From assembly GCF_004296405.1 (NCBI RefSeq), contig NZ_PSRR01000005.1:1-64000 (forward strand): a stretch of 64,000 bases of DNA. The letters are read 5' to 3'. The first letter of the stretch is position 1; the number at the start of each line of letters is the position of its first letter. Both the position numbers and the translations under genes were made by a program. This stretch comes from Bradyrhizobium sp. Leo170. GTDB taxonomy: Bacteria > Pseudomonadota > Alphaproteobacteria > Rhizobiales > Xanthobacteraceae. The notes under the pieces are model-generated. The model was given only the letters and a program-made list of their open reading frames with translations. It had not been told where the DNA came from and made no database searches. Below are positions 33,535-39,978 of the stretch, in pieces.

Positions 33535-33557
33535 AGCCGCGACTCCCAGCCGCGGCT
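33535..33557 (+). other. Intergenic hairpin H7
   Basis: Arms AGCCGCG and CGCGGCT around a 9-base loop, upstream of repeat copy 7. Confidence 0.6.
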
Positions 33558-33569
33558 GATTCCAAACTT

Positions 33570-33586
33570 CCGCAATAGTGCGCAAA
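33570..33586 (+). repeat. Start-associated repeat, copy 7
   Basis: CCGCAATAGTGCGCAAA, followed by CGAAAGG and the 283-residue gene. Confidence 0.8.
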
Positions 33587-33604
33587 ACGAAAGGACACAG
33601 AGCA

Positions 33605-34456
33605 ATGACTGCCATTACGATTTGGACCTGCACCACGGAAGGCGATAACTGCGGAACCGAAACCACGGTGCACGCCACACAATCCGAAGCGGTGGACTAC
33701 GTGCGCGCAAGCCTGCGCGACCTTCTCAAGCGCAAACCCGAGCGCCTGGCCGAGATCGAGGCCGCGACCGCGGACAATATTGCCGAGTTATGGGAAGACG
33801 TCGCCGACGGGCCTTGCATCATTGAAGCTCACCCCGTGACGCTGCCGCCGCTTGCCGTCGCGATTTACGAGACCCGCCACGGTGACGAAACGCGCCTGTA
33901 CGCCAACAGCGACGACGCCCGGACCTGGCGCCGCGAGATCGCCGCCGAAAATTGGGCGGCACGGATGGACGAGGACAAGCCGGCCGATCCTGACGAGATT
34001 GCTGACGCCTACTTCGAGCGCGTCGGCGAGATGCGCGGCGACTTCTTCAGGGTTGAGGTATTGGAGATTGGCGGCGGCACAGTTTCGGCTGCGCCCGCGC
34101 AGGACTGGCGCCAGATCGCCCGCGACCTGGCCGGCGCGCTGGATGCCTGCACCCATCAGATTGGCCAGGTGCGCGGCATGTTCAACGACGAGGACGGCAC
34201 GATTGCGGAGGCGGTTTCCGACGCCGACGACGCGGCGGAGGCCTACCGCCGAGCCGCCGCAGGCCTCCCGGTTGCGCCCTGCCCGGCTGAAGAGGAGAGC
34301 AGCGCCCCGCGCGTCTGCCTCGCCAGCGAAGTCCCTGGAGCGTGGGCCGGCGATTGGTTGAGCGTCACGAAGCGCGGGACCACCGCGCACCGCACCAAAG
34401 ATCAGGCTTACAGGACACTTTACGAGGTACATCCCGAGTTGCGCCCGCTGGATTAG
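33605..34456 (+). CDS. Hypothetical acidic phage protein, 283 residues
   Basis: The protein starts MTAITIWTCTTEGDNCGTET. It is strongly acidic with helical stretches (YVRASLRDLLKRKPERLAEI; DDAAEAYRRAAAGLPVAPCP). The N-terminal CTTEGDNCGTETTVHATQSEA stretch, cut here, suggests a small beta element with two cysteines. No known family recognised. ATG 33605 follows repeat copy 7 and AAAGG. Confidence 0.6.
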   Translation: MTAITIWTCTTEGDNCGTETTVHATQSEAVDYVRASLRDLLKRKPERLAEIEAATADNIAELWEDVADGPCIIEAHPVTLPPLAVAIYETRHGDETRLYANSDDARTWRREIAAENWAARMDEDKPADPDEIADAYFERVGEMRGDFFRVEVLEIGGGTVSAAPAQDWRQIARDLAGALDACTHQIGQVRGMFNDEDGTIAEAVSDADDAAEAYRRAAAGLPVAPCPAEEESSAPRVCLASEVPGAWAGDWLSVTKRGTTAHRTKDQAYRTLYEVHPELRPLD

Positions 34457-34469
34457 GGCCGGCTAGCCC

Positions 34470-34486
34470 CGGCTACGATCGATTTT
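34470..34486 (+). repeat. CGGCTACG-type dispersed repeat, copy c
   Basis: CGGCTACGATCGATTTT; pairs with copy d 24 bases downstream. Confidence 0.85.
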
Positions 34487-34493
34487 CTACCCT

Positions 34494-34510
34494 AGCTACG
34501 GCTGATTTTG
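34494..34510 (+). repeat. CGGCTACG-type dispersed repeat, copy d
   Basis: AGCTACGGCTGATTTTG, immediately upstream of a TTGACA element. Confidence 0.8.
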
Positions 34511-34521
34511 CGCGATGACTC

Positions 34522-34550
34522 TTGACAGATTCAGCCGAACCAACTTAGGG
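34522..34550 (+). promoter_or_regulatory. Putative promoter of the DUF3560-methyltransferase gene
   Basis: TTGACA at 34522-34527, a 17-base spacer and TTAGGG at 34545-34550. The -10 is weak. Repeat pair c/d lies just upstream and start-associated repeat copy 8 just downstream. Confidence 0.45.
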
Positions 34551-34557
34551 CCCCCCC

Positions 34558-34574
34558 GCGCGATTGTGCGCAAT
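34558..34574 (+). repeat. Start-associated repeat, copy 8
   Basis: GCGCGATTGTGCGCAAT, followed by AAAAAGGAG and the DUF3560 gene. Confidence 0.9.
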
Positions 34575-34595
34575 CTAAAAAGGAGAAATGGACAC

Positions 34596-36734
34596 ATGAC
34601 ATTTTCTGCCACCTATTCCCCTGACGACAACAAGCTTCGCCTCTATTCCGTCTCGCGCCTCGATCCCGAAACCTATGCGCGCGTGAAAGCCGCCGGATTC
34701 AAGTGGGCGCCGAAACAAGGCCTTTTCGTCGCGCCGACCTGGACCCCTGCGCGCGCCGATCTGCTGATTGAGCTTTGCGGAGAGATCGGCGACGAGGATT
34801 CAACCCTTGTCGACCGCGCCGAGGACCGCGCCGACCGTTTCGAGGAGTACAGCGAAAAACGCTTGGCCGAAGCCAACCGCGCCCGCGACGCGGTCGACCA
34901 AATCGCCGAACGCTTCGCGTTTGGGCAGCCGATCCTTGTCGGCCATCACTCGGAGAAGAGCGCGCGGAAAGACAAAGAGCGCATGGACAACGGCATGCGG
35001 AAGGCGCTCAAGCTTTGGGATACTTCGAATTATTGGACAGCGCGGGCGCACGGCGCGATCCGCGCCGCAAAATACAAAGAGCGTGCCGACGTTCGTCACC
35101 GACGCATCAAGACGCTGGAAGCCGAGCGCCGCAAGGTCGAGCGCAGCAAGTCCGAGGCTGCGGCCTGGCTCAAACTCTGGGCGAAATGCGGTGAGGAGAC
35201 GGACGCGGAGCGTCAGCACCAAATCGCGCTTGCAATTGCAAACCGCTGTTGGCTGCACCTGCCTCGCAAAGAAGGCGACCGTGAAGACTGGCCGCACAGC
35301 CAAACCGCTTACGGAGCGCTGAGCGAACGCGAATCCACCTTGTACGCTCCGCGCACCGTCGCCGAGGTCATCGAGCACGCCAAAGCAGTTTATCCGGCGA
35401 CGATCGCGAATTGTGATCGCTGGCTTTCGCACTATGACAACCGCCTGGCTTATGAGCGCGCCATGTTGGCGGAACAGATCGGCGTCGACGGCCCGGACGC
35501 GCCCGCCTCCTTGGGCGAGCGGTTCGCCTTCCAGGTCGGCGGCAAGGTCCAGATTGCGCGGGAGCGCTCTGGCGCGTGGCTGACCATCATCCGCGTTAAC
35601 CGCGTCGGCGGTACCGTCAACAGCCTCACGACTACTTCGCCGCCCGGCGTGACCTGGGCGTCAAAGTGGAAATATGGCGTCGAGGAGGTTTGCGGCTATC
35701 GGGCGCCGAAAGGCGGCGACGCCGAGAAGGTCAAGACCGCGTCGCAGCTCGCGCCGCTCTGCAACTATCCCGGCGAAGGCTTCCACCGCATGACGGCCGA
35801 GGAGTACAAAAAGAAGCACAAGGATTACAAGTGCACGAAGCTGGTTAAGGCGACTGACCAGACGGGAATGCACCGCGTACGCCATGCCATGCTCAAGGAC
35901 TACAAGACCGCGCACGTTTTCATCACGGATGCAAAGCGGGTCGATCCGCCCAAGATCGTCCCGCCGAGCGAGCCGGCCGAACCGGCTGCTTTCGTGGTGG
36001 AGTTCGTCGCCCCGCCGACGGCCGCCAATCCACTGGACGCCGCCTTTACGCTGGTCTCCGAGATCATGGCGGAGCCGGCACCGGCAGAAGACTCCGCGCC
36101 CTCAGTGCCCGCGCCCGAGATCGCGATCGCGCCCGCCCTCCCGGATACGGCCGATTTGCCGGCCCCCTCGCCTACGGCTGATTTCGAGGCAATGCGGGCG
36201 GTGCTGCGCGGCGGCGGCGTGCAAGTCGTCGTCGCTCCGCAATTGTTCGAGACGCCGCCGAACCTGGCCGCCGATGTGGTCGAGCTCGCAGAAATCAGCG
36301 AGCACCATAGCGTGCTTGAGCCAAGCGCAGGCACTGGGCGGCTTGTTCAAGCCGTGAAAGCGGCGATCAGTGCCCGCGTAGAGTTGATTGCGGTCGAGAT
36401 CAATCCGAAATTGGCAAATCTGCTGCGGTCTCATGGCACAAAAACCCATTGTGGTGACTTCCTGGAATGCTCTCCAATTCACCTCGGCAGGTTCGACCGG
36501 ATCGTGATGAATTCGCCATTCGAACGCGGCGCCGATATCCAGCATATCGAGCACGCGCGGACGTTTCTCCGGCCTGGTGGCCGCCTCGTCGCGATCTGCG
36601 CCGACGGGCCGCGCCAACGCGCGCGCCTCGAGCCAATCGCTACCGAATATCGGCCGTTGCCGGCCGGCTCATTCAAGGCCGCCGGCACGATGGTGAATAC
36701 GGCGCTGGTCGTGATCGATGGACCGCCGGAATAG
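34596..36734 (+). CDS. DUF3560 domain fused to an N6-adenine-type DNA methyltransferase
   Basis: A 712-residue fusion. Residues ~1-130 match DUF3560 (YSPDDNKLRLYSVSRLDPET, VKAAGFKWAPKQGLFVAPTW, DRAEDRADRFEEYSEKRLAEA cut). A helical, basic region follows. An Ala/Pro-rich linker (~470-555) leads to a Rossmann methyltransferase: LEPSAGTGRLVQAVKA near residues 573-588, LIAVEINPKLANLL, a GDFLE turn and catalytic MNSPFERG near 638 (variant of NPPF). Such fusions in phages and plasmids are thought to modify DNA against restriction. Two CGGCTACG-type repeats lie inside the linker coding sequence. ATG 34596 follows AAAAAGGAG. Confidence 0.82.
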   Translation: MTFSATYSPDDNKLRLYSVSRLDPETYARVKAAGFKWAPKQGLFVAPTWTPARADLLIELCGEIGDEDSTLVDRAEDRADRFEEYSEKRLAEANRARDAVDQIAERFAFGQPILVGHHSEKSARKDKERMDNGMRKALKLWDTSNYWTARAHGAIRAAKYKERADVRHRRIKTLEAERRKVERSKSEAAAWLKLWAKCGEETDAERQHQIALAIANRCWLHLPRKEGDREDWPHSQTAYGALSERESTLYAPRTVAEVIEHAKAVYPATIANCDRWLSHYDNRLAYERAMLAEQIGVDGPDAPASLGERFAFQVGGKVQIARERSGAWLTIIRVNRVGGTVNSLTTTSPPGVTWASKWKYGVEEVCGYRAPKGGDAEKVKTASQLAPLCNYPGEGFHRMTAEEYKKKHKDYKCTKLVKATDQTGMHRVRHAMLKDYKTAHVFITDAKRVDPPKIVPPSEPAEPAAFVVEFVAPPTAANPLDAAFTLVSEIMAEPAPAEDSAPSVPAPEIAIAPALPDTADLPAPSPTADFEAMRAVLRGGGVQVVVAPQLFETPPNLAADVVELAEISEHHSVLEPSAGTGRLVQAVKAAISARVELIAVEINPKLANLLRSHGTKTHCGDFLECSPIHLGRFDRIVMNSPFERGADIQHIEHARTFLRPGGRLVAICADGPRQRARLEPIATEYRPLPAGSFKAAGTMVNTALVVIDGPPE
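36142..36158 (+). repeat. CGGCTACG-type repeat inside the methyltransferase linker, copy e
   Basis: CGGATACGGCCGATTTG, within coding sequence; the paired copy f starts 27 bases later. Confidence 0.65.
36169..36185 (+). repeat. CGGCTACG-type repeat inside the methyltransferase linker, copy f
   Basis: CGCCTACGGCTGATTTC, within coding sequence. Confidence 0.65.
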
Positions 36735-36751
36735 TCCCGGCTGCGCCCTCC

Positions 36752-36768
36752 CGCTTACGACCGATTTC
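36752..36768 (+). repeat. CGGCTACG-type dispersed repeat, copy g
   Basis: CGCTTACGACCGATTTC; pairs with copy h 29 bases downstream. Confidence 0.8.
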
Positions 36769-36780
36769 CCGTCACCCCCT

Positions 36781-36798
36781 CGGCTACGGCCGATTTTG
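36781..36798 (+). repeat. CGGCTACG-type dispersed repeat, copy h
   Basis: CGGCTACGGCCGATTTTG, which runs straight into the AAAAGGAG ribosome-binding site of the next gene. Confidence 0.85.
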
Positions 36799-36814
36799 AA
36801 AAGGAGATTTACCC

Positions 36815-37372
36815 ATGTCGATCCAACTGACGTCTGAGGAACAGATGCTGCTCAATGCACTCATGAAGGGTCCGCGCACTGACCACGACCGCATCCCCGA
36901 GCGCGTTCTCGTCAATACCGGCATGGCGCGACGTGTCGACCCCGGTATGATCGAGATCACGAATGCGGGCCGGACCTGGGCAATGATGCCCGACGTCGGC
37001 GAAGAACTCGGCCGCGCTCGCGCGAATGTCCACGGCTTCGACCGCTTCAAGGCTAGTGAGCCGGCGCGCAGCATCTTTCGAAAGATGGGCCTTCTCGAAT
37101 ACCTCGAGGCGGCGCAGAGTTGGCGGCAGCTCCGAAGTTCTATCGTGCAGTTCAACGATCCCGACAAAGGGCGCTTCGTGAAACTCGCCAAGCAGTGCGA
37201 CAGCGTCTGCAGTTCGGGCGAGCGCGTCTTGCTGCACGCGATCCTCTACGTGACCGATTTCGCCTGGCTGGCCGACAAGCTAGGCGGCAAGGAGGTTTGG
37301 CAGCGGATGGACCGCGCAGGAGGCGCGCACCGCGAAGCCGTCGCAGCATGCATTGGCGCAGAGGTGTATTAG
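36815..37372 (+). CDS. Hypothetical phage protein, 185 residues
   Basis: The protein starts MSIQLTSEEQMLLNALMKGP. Mostly helical by composition, with two cysteines (KQCDSVCSSGERVLLHAILY) and a DFAWLADKLGGKEVWQRM segment. No family recognised. ATG 36815 has AAAAGGAGAT about 8 bases upstream, and the leader consists of repeats g and h instead of the GCGC-type element. Confidence 0.6.
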   Translation: MSIQLTSEEQMLLNALMKGPRTDHDRIPERVLVNTGMARRVDPGMIEITNAGRTWAMMPDVGEELGRARANVHGFDRFKASEPARSIFRKMGLLEYLEAAQSWRQLRSSIVQFNDPDKGRFVKLAKQCDSVCSSGERVLLHAILYVTDFAWLADKLGGKEVWQRMDRAGGAHREAVAACIGAEVY

Positions 37373-37373
37373 C

Positions 37374-37742
37374 ATGAGACAGGTTCGACGCGTGCCGGTG
37401 GATTGGCAGCATCCGAAGAACGCCGCCGGCCGCTACATCCCGCTGCTCGAGTCCGCCCCGGATGCGCCCGCGCCCGATCCGGACCGCTACATGCCGGCAT
37501 GGCCGGAGGCGGAGCGGACGCATTGGCAGATGTACGAGGTCACCACTGCCGGGACGCCGCTGTCGCCGCCCTGCGCCTCGGCGCGGGAGCTCGCCAAATG
37601 GCTGGCCGACCACCACGTCGAGGCCGGGCCCGGCTTCACCGGGACCGAGAGGCAATGGCTGGCGGCCATCGACCGCGGCGGCGTCATTCCACCGGTTATG
37701 ACGGTCGGCAAGCGCCAGGTTTCGCCGCTGGATTTCAGCTAG
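37374..37742 (+). CDS. Conserved-type phage protein, 122 residues
   Basis: The protein starts MRQVRRVPVDWQHPKNAAGR, then YIPLLE, WQMYEVTTAGTPLSPPCASA, RELAKWLADHHVEAGPG and RQWLAAIDRGGVIPPVM. This layout (a 'RRVP..W.HP......Y.P' start and a 'YEV..EGTP.SP.c.s.EeLA.WL' core) is a recurring short protein in Rhizobiales phages and plasmids; its function is unknown. It starts one base after the upstream stop. Confidence 0.7.
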   Translation: MRQVRRVPVDWQHPKNAAGRYIPLLESAPDAPAPDPDRYMPAWPEAERTHWQMYEVTTAGTPLSPPCASARELAKWLADHHVEAGPGFTGTERQWLAAIDRGGVIPPVMTVGKRQVSPLDFS

Positions 37743-37755
37743 TCGGGGGGACTCC

Positions 37756-37773
37756 CGGCTACGATCGATTTTG
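37756..37773 (+). repeat. CGGCTACG-type dispersed repeat, copy i
   Basis: CGGCTACGATCGATTTTG; pairs with copy j 29 bases downstream. Confidence 0.85.
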
Positions 37774-37784
37774 TGCTATCCCCT

Positions 37785-37801
37785 CGGCTACGACCGATTT
37801 C
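37785..37801 (+). repeat. CGGCTACG-type dispersed repeat, copy j
   Basis: CGGCTACGACCGATTTC, abutting a diverged start-associated repeat. Confidence 0.85.
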
Positions 37802-37802
37802 C

Positions 37803-37819
37803 GGGCGACCGTGCCCAAC
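37803..37819 (+). repeat. Start-associated repeat, copy 9 (compensated stem)
   Basis: GGGCGACCGTGCCCAAC. Compared with copy 2, the GCGC arms have become GGGC and GCCC, so pairing is kept. AGGAAAGG follows. Confidence 0.65.
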
Positions 37820-37835
37820 AGGAAAGGATCCTGAG

Positions 37836-38183
37836 ATGTCTCCACCTCGATTTGTCCACCGCAAGATCTCTGGCGCTGATTTCGACGCAGCGCTGGAACG
37901 GCAGGGCCTGACCCGGAAGTCGTTCGCCCGCGTCTTCTGCCAGAATCTCGTCACGGTTAACCGCTGGGGTCGGGATAACAAGGGCCAGATCCAGGACATC
38001 CCGTCCTGGGTGCCGATTGCGCTGACGCTGCTTACGCTCCCCAACGCACTCGGGACCGCGCGCATGGCCGCAGCGGCAATGATTCAGGCCGACCGGCTAC
38101 ATCCGGAGCTCGGCGAATACCCTTACCAGAAGCTGAGGCAGATGCCGGCTGACGCTGATGTGGAAGATGGAGAAGACCGGTGA
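37836..38183 (+). CDS. HTH-like phage protein, 115 residues
   Basis: The protein starts MSPPRFVHRKISGADFDAAL. The segment ERQGLTRKSFARVFCQNLVT, VNRWGRDNKGQIQDIPSWVP is close to the 'Gls...fA..lg.s...v.rW..g...iP.wv' pattern of Cro/XRE-like or MerR-remote HTH proteins common in Rhizobiales phages. It would be a DNA-binding regulator. Its stop overlaps the GTG of the AbrB-like gene. The leader carries repeats i, j and copy 9. Confidence 0.65.
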   Translation: MSPPRFVHRKISGADFDAALERQGLTRKSFARVFCQNLVTVNRWGRDNKGQIQDIPSWVPIALTLLTLPNALGTARMAAAAMIQADRLHPELGEYPYQKLRQMPADADVEDGEDR

Positions 38184-38407
38184 CAAAACTCACGATCAAA
38201 AGGATTGGCAACTCCGACGGACTCATATTCCCGAAAGAGTTAATGGCGAAGCTCGACTTGAAGACGGGCTCCGATCTCTATGTGGTGGAGGTCGCTGGCG
38301 GCGGCTTCATCGCCCTGCCCTATGATCCCGACTTCGAAAAGACGATGAAGACCGCAGACGAGATCATGGACAAATACAAGGACACGCTCCGCAAGTTGGC
38401 GGAGTGA
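38180..38407 (+). CDS. AbrB/MazE-type antitoxin-like DNA-binding protein
   Basis: A 75-residue protein starting at GTG 38180: MTKLTIKRIGNSDGLIFPKE, then LMAKLDLKTGSDLYVVE. This is the swapped-hairpin AbrB fold of MazE/VapB-type antitoxins, with a C-terminal helix (DFEKTMKTADEIMDKYKDTL) that would clamp a toxin. No toxin gene follows; the next gene encodes a secreted protein. GTGA overlap couples it to the HTH gene upstream, so the pair may act as regulators. Confidence 0.8.
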   Translation: MTKLTIKRIGNSDGLIFPKELMAKLDLKTGSDLYVVEVAGGGFIALPYDPDFEKTMKTADEIMDKYKDTLRKLAE

Positions 38408-38417
38408 GCCCGCCTCC

Positions 38418-38433
38418 CGGCTACGATCGATTG
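38418..38433 (+). repeat. CGGCTACG-type dispersed repeat, copy k
   Basis: CGGCTACGATCGATTG, unpaired, upstream of the secreted-protein gene. Confidence 0.75.
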
Positions 38434-38479
38434 TCCAGCGATGCGGCCCAACCAATTTATAAATGAGGCAACGTTGACC

Positions 38480-39001
38480 ATGAAAACAATTCTACTGGCG
38501 ATCTCGACCGCGGCCATCCTTGTGACACCCGCGGTCGCGCAGAATGCAGGTACCAAGTTTCGTGGCGTTTACATAAACATGCCGAAGACTGAGGCAGACG
38601 GGCTGTCCAATAACTTCACTCTGAAGTGGGAAAAGGACCTGTTCGCGATGACCAAAGAAGAAGAGAATATCCCGGTGCTGGCGGTCTATTCCAAGACCGG
38701 CAAACATTGCGGAAGCGTCAAATTCGACAAGAATGGCACCGCCAAGAGCGCGGACTTCTATCGATGCTTCTTTGACGCAGAGTCCTTGCCGCCGCAACAA
38801 TTCGCTGAAGCTATTCTCAAGAATTACAAACTGCCTGAGCTGAGCTGCGCACTGGAAAGGAATCTGATGGGAGAGGCCCTGCGTACCTGCAAAGGCCTAC
38901 TGCAAACGGGCGAAGAGGTGAGCATCACGTCCCCTACCAACTCCTCCGATGAACCGGGCATTCACCTCAAGCGCGGTTCCGGAACGCCGAAGTTCGACTA
39001 A
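38480..39001 (+). CDS. Secreted hypothetical protein with signal peptide
   Basis: A 173-residue protein. MKTILLAISTAAILVTPAVA is a clear Sec signal peptide with probable cleavage after AVA (residue 20). The mature part has four to five cysteines (KHCGSV, YRCFFD, LSCALER, RTCKG) that could form disulfides. The start at ATG 38480 is chosen because it places the signal peptide at the N terminus. In a prophage this could be a lysogenic conversion gene; no family recognised. Confidence 0.7.
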   Translation: MKTILLAISTAAILVTPAVAQNAGTKFRGVYINMPKTEADGLSNNFTLKWEKDLFAMTKEEENIPVLAVYSKTGKHCGSVKFDKNGTAKSADFYRCFFDAESLPPQQFAEAILKNYKLPELSCALERNLMGEALRTCKGLLQTGEEVSITSPTNSSDEPGIHLKRGSGTPKFD

Positions 39002-39008
39002 TCGACGC

Positions 39009-39215
39009 TCACACTTTGGCTTGGTTGCGCCCGCGCCCTTTTGCGGCTTTTCGCTTTTTGGTCGGGCGCTTCATGCCTAGCACCGGCGCCGCTTCCTTCT
39101 TTGCCGCCGCGGCGTCACGCGCCTCTTGTTCGCGCATCAGTTCCTGATTGCGATAGTACCTGGCTTCCCGCATGGCCCGAAGCTGGTCCGCGCGTGGTGA
39201 TGGCTCTTTCGACAT
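39009..39215 (-). CDS. Small basic phage protein, 68 residues
   Basis: The protein starts MSKEPSPRADQLRAMREARY. An N-terminal charged helix is followed by a Lys/Arg-rich C terminus (KRPTKKRKAAKGRGRNQAK). Likely nucleic-acid binding by charge only. It ends eight bases from the convergent secreted-protein gene. Confidence 0.5.
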   Translation of the reverse strand: MSKEPSPRADQLRAMREARYYRNQELMREQEARDAAAAKKEAAPVLGMKRPTKKRKAAKGRGRNQAKV

Positions 39216-39225
39216 TCTACCCCTC

Positions 39226-39570
39226 CTACGATTTCATGCGCCGAGATCGAGCGGCTATGCCGGCGCGGGTGTTGTGCGAATTGCAGGCGCAGCGGCCGTT
39301 ATTGCGGTCAAGCGCCAGGTCTGGCCGATCCTTGATGTCCTTGATGTGGTCGGCGTACATCCGATCGCCGTTGGCTTGGCTACGCTCGCAGCGCCTACCG
39401 GTGCGATCGTCGATGTGCTCGCACCGATATCCCGCCCGGCGCTTGACGAACGCGGCCCACGCTTCGTGCTCGGCGGTCTGGTAGTGCGGATCCGCCTTCT
39501 TAGGCAGTGGCTTCGCCTTGCGGGTGTCGAGCGTCGGAACGCGCGGTCCGAGAGTCGGAATCCTTGCCAT
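39226..39570 (-). CDS. HNH endonuclease
   Basis: A 114-residue HNH nuclease. The motif is seen as VKRRAGYRCEHIDDRTGRRC near residues 42-61, YADHIKDIKDRPDLALDRNN near 73-92 and GRCACNSHNTRAG at the end. The ADHI histidine and the NxxCxxxHN part form the betabeta-alpha-metal site; Cys pairs would bind a structural zinc. HNH enzymes of this size often sit beside terminase and help packaging, but here it lies 11 kb away in an early block. Confidence 0.85.
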   Translation of the reverse strand: MARIPTLGPRVPTLDTRKAKPLPKKADPHYQTAEHEAWAAFVKRRAGYRCEHIDDRTGRRCERSQANGDRMYADHIKDIKDRPDLALDRNNGRCACNSHNTRAGIAARSRRMKS

Positions 39571-39571
39571 G

Positions 39572-39796
39572 TCACGATCTCGGATGGTGCGGCTGATTGC
39601 TGGCGTGCGTCCGGTGATGCTTGCGGGGACATTGCGGGTTTTCGCAGGTCAGGTTCGCGCCCGCTGGACAAATGCACCCCATCGGTCCGGATACTGGGTT
39701 GACCCCGCTGCTGCCGCCCTTTGGTGGATTCGGCGGTGGAGTGGACGGCCGTTCAGTCAGCACTCGCGGGATATAGTTCCGCCAAGTCGATGTCAT
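39572..39796 (-). CDS. Small Cys-rich phage protein, 74 residues
   Basis: The protein starts MTSTWRNYIPRVLTERPSTP. A proline-rich linker leads to a compact cysteine motif MGCICPAGANLTCENPQCPR that could bind zinc. The start is fixed by an ATGA overlap with the upstream 61-residue gene; a longer frame to 40030 would be out of register with its neighbours. Unknown function. Confidence 0.6.
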   Translation of the reverse strand: MTSTWRNYIPRVLTERPSTPPPNPPKGGSSGVNPVSGPMGCICPAGANLTCENPQCPRKHHRTHASNQPHHPRS

Positions 39797-39978
39797 TTTC
39801 GATCTCCTCGCCGCGGCCCGAACATTTTCCGGCCTATTGCTCTGAGCATTTCGCGCTGGTCCCACGTCAACTGGTCCTTGTCGACGTCGACCAGGAGAAG
39901 CCCGTATTCCCGCCAGACCCGGACCTTGGTCTCGAGCGGCGTCTCCCTCGTATTCGGAGCGAACCTGCCGAACGACAT
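39793..39978 (-). CDS. Small phage protein, 61 residues
   Basis: The protein starts MSFGRFAPNTRETPLETKVR. Residues WREYGLLLVDVDKDQLTWDQ, REMLRAIGRKMFG form two likely helices. ATGA overlaps with both neighbours show that it belongs to a coupled gene string. No family recognised. Confidence 0.6.
   Translation of the reverse strand: MSFGRFAPNTRETPLETKVRVWREYGLLLVDVDKDQLTWDQREMLRAIGRKMFGPRRGDRK

Noticed and set aside
29816-34574. Regularly recurring 17-bp repeats as a CRISPR array
   Set aside because: Copies are 0.15-1.4 kb apart with genes between them and are tied to start codons; no spacer-sized intervals.
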